DNA of 64,000 bases from Chelonoidis abingdonii (lineage: Eukaryota; Chordata; Testudines; Testudinidae): assembly GCF_003597395.2 (NCBI RefSeq), contig NC_133778.1, forward strand, positions 13,508,943 to 13,572,942. Reading direction: 5' to 3'. How positions within the stretch are numbered: position 1 is the first letter of the stretch; every line of letters starts with the position of its first letter. The notes below the pieces were generated by a model. It made no database searches and had not been told where the DNA came from. It worked only from the letters and a program-made list of their open reading frames with translations. The translations under genes and the position numbers were made by a program. This document shows positions 55,749 to 64,000 of the stretch, in pieces.

Positions 55749-58700
55749 ACACAGAAGCCAAGCTTTTTAACAAAAAAGTGGACATTTTGAATACAATTTG
55801 TGCAAAATGTTTCCAAAAGCTTCTGGTTTTATTCCAATGAGAAAGGCAAACCATTTGAAACTTCATGATCAATCAAGTGCTAGCAAATTACTACTCAATC
55901 GATGCACTTCGATTTAAGGAGCTCCCAGTATTGACGGGACACAGTCTTCCTGTTCATCCCTCAGGCCATGCGATCACTCCTTTACTCCACCTTCTCCAGG
56001 GCTTTTGCCTAATCGATTTTAATTGTTCAGACATATGGGGCTTGCACCACTCCTTTGCAGAGCTATTTCACTTTTAATAGTTTCACCATTAGAAATATTT
56101 ATCTACTTTTGTTTCACTCAATTGCTCCCATAGATGGAGGGACTGAAGAATTCCCCCTCCCAGTCTCAGGAATTACATTGTATTCTTCCATTTATATCAA
56201 GATACACACAGATAGAGCAGCCAGCCATTTGAGTCATCTGTGCAAGATCTAGAGAGGGTTTTCAGAGTTGCCCAGCATCATCCACACTCTGTTCCCACTG
56301 AGGTAATGCGATTTTCCTATTGCTGGGAATTTTTCCATTTGACTTCGAGTAGTGCGCGCAGGTCGCTCTCTGAAGTGGCTGGTGGTAATTATTCCCTCCA
56401 AAACGGCCAGGCCGCCTTGCCCTCTCAGGAGCTCTCACGACACTCTAAAGGAAGTACGGATCCCTCAGAGAACATCAGGATGCTCTCACCGCAAATGTTC
56501 TGACTAGCCGACGCCTCACGGAAGGCGTAGGTAGGTGGTTAGTCGCGAGTGGATGGAGCTTGGCGTGCTCAGATGGAGTTCTCGCGCATACGTCTTGAGA
56601 GTCATTGGCCGCATAGGAAATCAATTTTGTGGCGCGCATGATGGTGGCCCACAGCTCGTCTGTCGTGTTGTCGATGACTCGTGATGGTGTTAAGGTTCTT
56701 CGCCTAATTGTTCTGCTCGTGTCCTCTTGTGAGCCTGACAAGCATAGTTCAGTCTCGTCTCGGTCAAAGGTTCCCAGTTCGGTCGATGCACGCTCTTGCC
56801 AAGAGCGTGCTCCGGAATGGCTTACTGATTACTCCAAGCCCAGCAAGAGTAGAGTGACATATCGGTCCATAGGGAGGTGTGCCGAGACGATATTCTCCAA
56901 AGTTAACCACACAAGGTTGCGAAGATTGGTTACCTAGGCAGTGGAGGTATTTGTTGCGCGCAGAATCTTTGAGACTCACCCAGAATCCCCCGCATCGGCC
57001 ATATACTTTCCAAGACTGGGAATTCTGTAGATGATGGTGGTACGAAGTGCTCGTGGCAGGTAGCGGTGTGGATGCGTGATGGTGACACTAATTGGAAGAG
57101 CCCACACGGTGTGCCGGTGATGGAATCTCATAACCTCAAACTCTCAAAGTAGCAATCTGTCTATGGATAGCTGGAAGATTATTTCTGCAAATAGCTGCAG
57201 AGAGCAGCCAGAACACAGAGACTAGACACTTTGTGCCCTGCCATCTCACTGCGGCAGCCCTGTGGTTTTTGTCCATAGACTCTCTCCTTCAGTTGCTCGC
57301 GCCGTTAGTTTCATAGTTCCGATCAACATATCATACCCAAGCATCACTCTTAGCTCTCTTAGATGTGTCTGAGGTAGGGGGCAATGGAGGACAAAGTGCC
57401 AGGAAGCGAGATGGGGCACATGACAATCATACAAAGACACTGCTTGCCGCCGCGTGGGGGAGCAGGGTGTGTGTTGCTAACCCAGCAGCTCCTGAAGAAC
57501 CTATAGCTTTATTTTTCAATGAAGTTTCCCACCTTGTCTTGGTCTACTGAGACAGAAGCTCTTTGGTCGTTGCAATGTTCAGTGCACAGCAGCACCTCCG
57601 CGTGTTGAGTTCATTATTCTCCATTTTCTCTCTTGGCTCCACAGGTAGGGTACCATATCCCCATTTTTGCCAGGTGACAAAATGGGGACCATATGGGGGA
57701 TATGCCCCTTTTATTTAATCGCCTGCTTCAGCGTCTTGACATTTTGGGCAAAAGTCACATGGTCATGGTCGGTGGGACTCTCAGTCTGCCATCGCTCTGC
57801 GTCCTCACTGCTGCTGGCCCCGTGCCCTTTCTGTCCTGTGTGGATAGGAGGTGCCATACAGTTCTTCTACAGATGCTTTTCTGCTTTTCCCCATGCTTGA
57901 GGACTGCAATCAGGTCTTCTGCTCTGAGACGTAAAGTCACCTGACTGTTCTCCTACCTGTGCGACTGTTCGCTGTCACTCAGTCTATCCTTCCCCTTGTG
58001 CATTGCGTGTTATGCATCGATGGCCCTACATCTTGGACCGTCCATGTGTTACTGTAGTTACCATTGTAACTCTACTACGTCTGAGTCCTTCAGGTTGTTG
58101 GAGGATTGCCGCAGTGACTGGCATGAAACTGCCTTATGGAGTCCTCACTGGTTGCCTGGTACCTACATCGTGGATTACCTCTGTCCCTTCGGAGACACTT
58201 CTTGGGCGGTACTTAACGATGATCGCTTCTCGCAACCCCTCCCGGTAATCCTACTCTAGCCTGGATTCAATATCTTGTTAGCATCTGGATTGAAAAGACC
58301 CGAGCTCTGCGAGCTCAGAGGCTGCAGTGGATCCTCACTTTCTTGATTGTCGTGGGCTCTCAGCCTGATGGTGCGCCGGGGTGGACTAGCGCAGTCCGAG
58401 GTTTACTCCCAGGACCGCCCCATCGTGCCGTGTCGGCAGCTAGAGTGGTGATATTGACTACGGATTACCCAACAATGCTCATTCTCAAACGTTCACTCCT
58501 ATTTGCCGGGCATCTCGCTCCCTATACATCCTCGCAAAGTCAGAAGGGGAGGGGGCAGCAAATATGGCCTTGTTTCTCGCCAGGGAAGCATCGTCTAGAT
58601 ACCATGTCGAATTGAGTGGCCCGCCCAGATATCCTAGCTCTCAACTGTAGACTCAGTGCGCATACGAGGCTAGGAATTACGGTCAGAGAAAGGTCAAGGT

Positions 58701-59800
58701 CGCAGATATATATTTCTCTAGAGCCGAATTGCGCTACTTCAACGTTGATGGAGATAATTGGAGCCTCAAGAGTGCAGGGAAATGGAGAGTGAACGCTAGC
58801 AAGCAGGATGTTGAGAACTGAGTCAGATGTATCGCCTGGCGAGGTGAAGGTGAACGAGCGCAGGTGCTGCTTTGGCAGAGGTTTTTGCCGATATCTGCTC
58901 CCTGATAATGCTGTGCTAGGATAACCATCGGTTGTCGAGCTCGAGATATACGGCACAACAGTACCGCTTGTGAGCGTCTTTTTACTACTCTATAGCGTGT
59001 TGCGACTGGGCGTAGGAGGTGATTTTCCTCCGAGGACCTGTTCATTGCCTTACTCGCATAGCCCATGGCGGAGGGTTTTACAGCTTTCTCTGAGCATCCT
59101 CTAGTCCACAAGCGGAGGAATTTACGAATTCTGCCATGGACTACATTTCCCGTGAGTTATATCATATTTCCTTAACCCCTCCCCGCAATTGGGATGCAGA
59201 CCCCAGATTGTTGGTCAAGGCCATACGTCGCCTCTCGCGTCTTTGCATACTTCTCTCAACTAAATTGTTGGCTAGTTCACTGGTATGCGCGTAAATTCAG
59301 GTACAGTGTGCCTCAAGGTTCTTTGGTAGCTCTCCTCCTTTGTCCAAGGGCAAGTTTGACGTTCTGTCCCTAATTACTGCTTAGACTTATTGCACTTCGT
59401 GCTAAGTCCGCCAGACAGTTCTCAGCATACTGACTCCATTAAGATATATGTGAGCGCGGAGGCTGAGATCTCAATTGACGTAGTAACGTAGAGCACGTTT
59501 AATACACTGATTCAGGTGGATCTTCGCTTTGAAGCTTATCCTCCCAGAACCTAAGCTCAGATTATTGGTGTGGTCGTAAGAATCAAAACCATGAGCGTGT
59601 CAGGTCTCCGACGTGTTACACTTTGAATAACGAATATCCACATAGACACCGATCTCACAATTGAAGATAAATGACGCTCCTTGGGACACAGCTCGCCAGC
59701 GCTTAATCTCCTGCCTACTGGTCCTGTAGCTCCGTGCCTCAGAGGACTTCCAACCCATACGTTGTACTGTGAGTTACCGACCCATTTACTTAGGAGTGGA

Positions 59801-61240
59801 ATGCCTGTGGGCTTGCTGAGTTTTATGATGCCTGATCGGACTTTCCATGTTGTGGGGGGCTGGTAGTTGACCAGTTCTGTTCCTTGCAGGTTCTTTCATG
59901 ATCAGCACTGTCCTTCCTTGTGTAGCCGTTTGGGTGGGGAAGCCTGCTGCTTAGCAGCTGGTTCATCTGTGGCATTGCTAGGCGTTTATGCATTCTGCTA
60001 GTTTCTTTAGCCAGTAGGTTTGTGATCATTGTCTGGGTCCAGGTGCTTACTGTCCAGCTCTTCATGTTCTTGAACCCCCTACTGGATGTCTTCACTGTGA
60101 TGGTGACTGGTTTCTGTTCTGGGAGGAGATTGCTGTCGCTTCAGTCCCTGCAGCCACTTTGCACTGGTGTTATGAGTTCTTCTCTTTCTCCCATATGTTC
60201 TTCCAGTACTGTTCAGTTTCTGGCTGCTGGTATTATCCATGTGTTTGTTGCACTTGCAGTTGGGAGTACACCTTGGATGGTTCTGGAGACAGGCATTTAC
60301 TTTTTGGCCTTCTGCTTCTCTAGTGTATTTCCTTAGCTGCGTAGCCGTGCCTGTGTGAGCCTTTGTTTAGGCAGTCTCCTAGGCTTCAGATGGAAGTCAG
60401 GCCCTTGTATTTTTTCAGTAGATGGACTCTTATCCTTACTCTCTCTACCCTTCTGTAGTTTCCACCAGCTTGACTAACTTTTCTCTCTGAGTCACCTTAT
60501 CTGTTCCCTCCAACCCTCATTTTCCGCTGGATACATACTGTTCTCTTCTTGATCGTGTAGCCACGCATCTCCAGCGATTACCAGAGGCTGCTACGTATAC
60601 CAGTTCATTGGTTTGAGTTATGGGGTGTGGATTGTCATGCAGGCTCTATGCATCTTCTAACATACTATCTGATGGTAACTTCTCCACTGGCCTTGGTTAA
60701 TTCGTCTTGAGGGATTGGACTGTCGCTAGTTTCTCCATGATCTTATGCCTCATTATGAGCTAGCTGTGCTCCTGCAATGGAAGGAAGGTGGACAGTGAAG
60801 TTTCAGCTTCAGGTGTGGGCTTGCACATCCATTTGTTCTTCCAGGTCTTTGATGGTCTGGGATTGTAATGTTGCTGTTGGTCTATCTCAAGCTGTGAGAG
60901 CAGCTTTCTCTTTACTATGTTGAAAGCATTTGGGAGCTAGCTGTTTCTCAGTCAGTTGTGGATGTAGTTCTTTTGTCCATTCCACAGTCCCCTCATACAT
61001 TTTATAATTCCCCTCTCATTAGGATCTACTGTTGTTAGTAGCATTCCATCCATCCAGGTTCTCTTGTCTCGTCCTGAATGGTTTGTTCCAGTAGGCCCAC
61101 TTATCGTCAGATTGTCCTGGTGTCCTCAAACATCTGGCGCTGGACCTTTTAGTCTGGGCACGTCCTGAGCCGATGTGAGGTAGGCAGGTGAAGCGTTAGG
61201 GGGTCTTTTGCCCAAGGACCCCTACTGGAAAGTTGGGTAC
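59801..61240 (-). pseudogene. R4/Dong-like LINE, 5' part: N-terminus and start of RT domain
   Basis: Minus-strand reading in several frames. About 60222-60187 gives T-E-Q-Y-W-K-N-I-W-E-K-E; about 60066-60035 gives M-K-S-W-T-V followed in another frame by a G-P-D-M-like stretch; about 59985-59960 gives M-N-Q-L-L; about 59925-59890 'RTVLIMKEP' in another frame; 59890-59835 gives V-N-Y-Q-P, T-T-W-K-V and S-G-I-I. K-S-W-T, N-Y-R-P and T-T-W-K-x-x-S-G-I-I are RT-domain landmarks I associate with R4/Dong LINEs. The catalytic YMDD/YADD block should lie below 59800 but is not readable. With the part at 53.03-53.88 kb this brackets one insertion, broken or garbled in the middle. Confidence 0.65.
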
Positions 61241-61325
61241 CAACCAGGATTTGAACCCCGGTCTCTTGTATCAAAGGGCGGTCTCACATATCAAAGGGTG
61301 GCGCTCTTAACCACTATGCTATCCA
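61241..61325 (-). other. tRNA-like sequence with a duplicated middle
   Basis: Minus strand starts GGATAGCATAGTGGTTAAGAG (A-box TAGCATAGTGG) and contains GGGGTTCAAATCCTGG (B-box GGTTCAAATCC). Between them a roughly 22-base segment is present twice with changes: CGCCACCCTTTGATATGTG and CGCCCTTTGATACAAGAG, each followed by AGAC(C). Taking out one copy leaves a spacing close to that of a tRNA. It is not a normal tRNA: the acceptor ends do not pair well. It sits at the 5' edge of the LINE insertion, so it is either a 5' Pol III-type leader, a tRNA-derived SINE, or carried-in target sequence. Confidence 0.6.
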
Positions 61326-61416
61326 GTTGCATATATATAGTGTGTGGATAAGGCCCACATAACACATAAAGAGTTGCATATACAGTCCACAGTGGTAAAT
61401 AGGTTGAGAACCACTG

Positions 61417-61858
61417 ATCTAGATCATCCCTGACAGGCATTTGTCTAACCTGCTCTTTAAAATCTCCAATGACGGAGATTCCACAACCTCTGTAGACAAT
61501 TTATTCCAATGCTTAACCACCATGACAGTTAGGAAGTTTTTCCTAATCTCCAACTTAAACGCCCTTGCTGCAATTTAAGCCCATTGCTTCTTGTCCTGTC
61601 CTCAGAGGTTAAGGAGAATATTTTTTTTCTCCCTCCTCCTTGTAAAAATCTTATGTACTTGAAAACTGTTACAATGTCCCCTCTCAGTTTTCTCTTCTCC
61701 AGACTAAACAAACCCATTTTTTTCAATCTCCCCTCATATATCATGTTTTCTAGACCTCTAATAATTTTGTTGCTCTTCTCTGGACCTTCTCTAATTTGTC
61801 CACATCTTTCCAAAAATGTGTCACCCAGAACTGGACACAATAATCCAGTTGAGTCCAA
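61417..61858 (-). pseudogene. CR1 LINE, part 2 of the split copy (ORF2 C-terminus)
   Basis: Continues the CR1 broken at 52948. The plus strand reads GATCATCCCTGACAGGCATT, TAACCTGCTCTTTAAAATCTC and GGAGATTCCACAACCTCTG. The minus-strand frame 61529-61858 has 'GLENMIYEGRLKKMGLFSLEKRKLRGDIVTVFKYI' and 'EDRTRSNGLKLQQGR', the CR1 C-terminal landmarks. 5' truncated near 61858. Confidence 0.92.
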
Positions 61859-62137
61859 TAAATTGTCAGAACCTTCATTTTATATATACTCTTTAGATGG
61901 CACCATTAGTCCTTGTTTGCTTATTATATATTTTGTGGCTACCGTGTGTGTGTGTGTGTGTGTAAGATAAGAAGAGAGAGAAAGTTAATAAAGGAGATCT
62001 GTTTGGTTTAGTGACCTTAATAGGTACCGGACTACATTGTAATGTTTCAGTTTTTCCATTGATGTTACTAAAAGTTGATAACCCTCTCTAATTTTTACCA
62101 TGCTTATTTAAGGACTAGGTACAGGGGAAACTTCTAG
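61859..62137. other. Unique sequence with a microsatellite
   Basis: Contains (TG)n at 61944-61963. Otherwise nothing recognised. Confidence 0.55.
61944..61963. repeat. (TG)10 microsatellite
   Basis: Ten uninterrupted GT/TG dinucleotides within CCGTGTG...GTGTAAG. Confidence 0.9.
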
Positions 62138-62591
62138 GTCAGATTTTCAAAAGAGCTCAGGGCCATATTTACAAATTCTCAGCACTAAGAATTGAAGACA
62201 GGCTTGGGAAAAAATAATCATTTCCCACTTTGGCACCCAAATAAGAGCCACATTTTTCAGAAATGCTCAGCACCCAGCAGCTGCTTCTGTGAAACTTAAG
62301 GTCCAATTTTCTGAAGAGCTCACCACATTGAGATATTTTAGGCCAATATTTTCAAAAGCGATTTTGGGAGCCTTCATTTTTGAGTGACTGATTTGAGATA
62401 CCTTAAAGGGTTCTGATTTTAAGAAAGTGCTGGGTACCTACCTACCTACCCATTGACATTTCGGCCCCTTCCAGGTTGGGCTGCCCAAAACTGAGGCATC
62501 CTAAATCACTGGTTCCTTTTTGCCTACATGGAAAGTGAGCTGTTTTCAATGTCTGCCCCTGATTTTAGGTACCAAGCTCTTTTGAAAATTC
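62138..62591. repeat. Cluster of 'TTTTCAAAA' fold-back elements
   Basis: GGTCAGATTTTCAAAAGAGC, ATTTTTCAGAAATGCTCAGC, AGGTCCAATTTTCTGAAGAG, AGGCCAATATTTTCAAAAGCG, 'GGTTCTGATTTTAAGAAAGTGC' and AAGCTCTTTTGAAAATTC give at least five terminus-like words in 450 bp, in both orientations, with 'CTGCCCAAAACTGAGGCATC' between. A composite of two or three fold-back elements is likely. A short TACC repeat lies at 62436-62450. Confidence 0.6.
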
Positions 62592-63604
62592 TTGCTTTAG
62601 TGTATTGTAGTTAGAAAAGATTGGAAGAAAAACAAAGTAGACAGATGGATAACAAAGAAATTAAATTTGTGATTGTTGTTTAGAAAAAAGTTTATGATTT
62701 TAGAACTATTTTTAACAACGTGTTCTCAACATTTCCCATTATGTTTGGAAACTCTAACCCTTTTTGACTGTTTGGGTCCTATTGAATGATTCATTATACA
62801 GTATGCATGTAATACTAAGGCACACGAATTATTTACAGTAATCAACACCTTTCTAGGACCTGCTGCTTCTCTCTCAGCTTTTCGGAGGTATTGTCAGGAT
62901 TGGATGGCATAATAGTTAACGGTTGCCAAAAACTCATTTGAAGGCCTTGACACAACATGTATAAAAAGCTATGCTAGCTATATATGTATTTTCATTTGGT
63001 TATTTATTTAGTTATTTGCAAGTACCGACAACTAAGGACCAAACAAAACTGAATGTGTCCTCTTGCCTTGCAAGCTACCTTTGTGTTGTTTTTATTTTAA
63101 AATAATATGACTGGCTGAATTTTGATCTAATGATCAGGTGAGGTTTTCTTGTTGTTTTGAAGGAAGAAATCTTTTGTTTAATCTTAGGCAAAACACAGTG
63201 AGATGCAAAGTATTTTCCAGGCAAGCAATGGCGGGTCCACTTGATCAGCAATGACTTTCTGGCCCTCTGGAGCATTGAAGTCATTAAAGGGCTACAGATG
63301 CATCTTACGCACCTAGCTAGATGATTTAACAGGAACTCACTTGTGCAAAGAAACTCTATTTCTGATTCCCTGAATGAGCATGGAGAATAGAATGTTATGG
63401 GGATTCCACATGAGGCATCTACAGATGTTCAAAACTAAATTAGTGAGTGCCTAGATCCCAGACGGTTGGATTGAAGGCTCTCCGTCAGCAACTGGAGCTG
63501 ATCCCTATTATGATAAAGATGCCCGTTAGCACCTTTCTCTGAAATATTTGGTCTTTGCCTGGTAAAAACTGTCTCGAAAGAATGGGGAAGGTGCCATGCA
63601 CTGT
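62592..63604. other. No recognisable feature
   Basis: AT-rich unique sequence. Confidence 0.55.
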
Positions 63605-63674
63605 GGGCCTGATCTAAGGCCACTGAATTCATTGGAAAGACACTCAAGGATTTCAGTGTGTTTCAGATCCAGCC
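63605..63674. repeat. 70-bp fold-back element (GGGCCTGATC family)
   Basis: GGGCCTGATCTAAGGCCACTG at the left; GTGTGTTTCAGATCCAGCC at the right; 'GAATTCATTGGAAAGACACTC' centre. Same family as 1780-1851. Confidence 0.68.
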
Positions 63675-63852
63675 TTCCTAATGTTTATATCTGTTTAAAA
63701 TTATTGTGGCCTAGTTCTCTATGCTGGATCTGTTGCATTTTTTGTCAGTCCTCCTGCCCTCTTGGTGTCAGCAGACTCCCTGAGAATGTCTGCTCAGAGC
63801 TCTCCTGATGTCTTTTCTGAAGACGATATATGGTCATGGAGAGGCATATGTT

Positions 63853-64000
63853 TGTGGCAAATTGCCGGTACTGTTCTCTGGGTCTCACGCTTTCTCTTCT
63901 CTGGGGTAGGTTCAGGGCGATATTGCTTGCCTCTGAACCAGTTCTTAATCACTCCCCTAGTGTCCTTGGAGGAGGGGAGTGGAGAGGGAGGGACCTGGGC
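63853..64000 (-). mobile_element. LTR, second copy, cut by the window end
   Basis: TGTGGCAAATTGCCGGTACTG onward matches 45475-45625 in order, including GGAGGGGAGTGGAGAGGGAG and GGACCTGGGC. By eye about three quarters of bases agree. Same orientation as the LTR at 45.5 kb. Only the first 148 bases are in the window. Confidence 0.75.

Larger units (their letters stand above)
53881..59800. other. Anomalous CpG-rich, low-identity segment
   Basis: About 5.9 kb unlike the flanks. It begins with homopolymer blocks (a 12-G run, then CCCCCCC, 14 T and 6 C, 53880-53950). CG dinucleotides are far commoner than elsewhere: I count about 7 CG in 120 bases at 58621-58740. GC is near 50% and no long open frame or clean repeat is visible. 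Garbled traces of known repeats appear: a fold-back word at 54355-54420, a MIR-like core and tail at 54790-55040, and a tRNA-SINE head on the minus strand at 55670-55745. From about 59700 the minus strand may be a scrambled continuation of the LINE. I favour uncorrected long-read consensus; foreign or rearranged DNA is the alternative. Confidence 0.6.
52949..61416. mobile_element. hAT element with a large nested insertion
   Basis: Left terminus CAGTGGTTCTTAACC, right terminus GGTTGAGAACCACTG (14 of 15 inverted match). Flanks ATCTAAAC (52941-52948) and ATCTAGAT (61417-61424) agree at 6 of 8, the two differences being transitions, as expected of an aged hAT 8-bp duplication. The hAT sequence itself is only about 80 bp at each end (to about 53030, and from about 61331). 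The rest is inserted at a TA repeat: GGTAATTATATATATATAT on the left and GCATATATATAG on the right. Confidence 0.85.

Noticed and set aside
53881..59800. Bacterial or viral contamination carrying genes
   Set aside because: No open frame longer than about 140 codons beyond the first 500 bases and no recognisable protein. Composition alone does not prove a foreign source, so it is kept only as an alternative.
61241..61325. Functional tRNA gene
   Set aside because: Duplicated middle, poor acceptor pairing and no terminator in the right place.
45475..64000. A single provirus between the two matching LTRs
   Set aside because: LTRs differ too much, no gag/pol/env-type sequence lies between, and the interval holds independent MITEs, CR1 and LINE insertions.
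1..64000. A new defence, biosynthetic or other multi-gene system
   Set aside because: There are no adjacent intact genes of any kind. All coding remnants are from retrotransposons.

Overview
The window looks like non-coding nuclear DNA from a non-avian sauropsid, most likely a turtle (a crocodilian is the alternative). The evidence is its repeat content: many CR1 LINE fragments, MIR-like tRNA-derived SINEs, abundant hAT, PIF/Harbinger-type and mariner-type MITEs, several LTR fragments, and dozens of short fold-back elements built around a 'CATTGAAGTCAATGG'-like core. I see no bacterial operon, no rRNA, no free-standing tRNA gene and no protein-coding exon I can defend. The longest open frames are chance frames, GC-rich repeats or decayed transposon fragments. 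It reads as an intergenic stretch or a very long intron. Family names come from recognition by eye, not from a search.

Layout. 1-14 kb: mostly unique AT-rich sequence with MIR SINEs, a solo LTR (about 4.97-5.39 kb), a TA-flanked mariner-type MITE (5.5 kb), two hAT MITEs with perfect 8-bp target duplications (7.98 and 9.87 kb) and Harbinger-type MITEs. 14.2-19.2 kb: a CR1-rich block with a GDSL-esterase remnant of CR1 ORF1 and reverse-transcriptase remnants of ORF2. 20-36 kb: unique sequence with fold-back elements, a MIR SINE, LTR-like blocks (26.3-26.9 and 33.9-34.9 kb), a CR1/Harbinger junction (28.6-29.3 kb) and a perfect 52-bp tandem duplication (32.05 kb). 37-49 kb: a hAT MITE, a 1.27-kb TIR element with a nested Harbinger MITE, CR1 copies, a solo LTR inserted in a CR1 3' end, and two GC-rich hAT MITEs.

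52.9-61.9 kb holds a three-layer nest. A CR1 copy on the minus strand is split by a hAT element (terminal CAGTGGTTCT repeats, 8-bp target duplication). The hAT is itself opened at a TA-repeat by a minus-strand LINE that I assign to the R4/Dong group (RT plus restriction-like endonuclease). The two ends of this LINE are recognisable, but about 5.9 kb between them (53.88-59.80 kb) is unlike the rest of the window: CpG-rich, with homopolymer blocks and only garbled traces of known repeats. I suspect a poorly corrected assembly segment, with foreign or rearranged DNA as the alternative. The window ends inside a second copy of the LTR seen at 45.5 kb.

Nothing here works together as a gene system. 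What can be reconstructed is a history of insertions, with target duplications and interrupted repeats giving a relative order.
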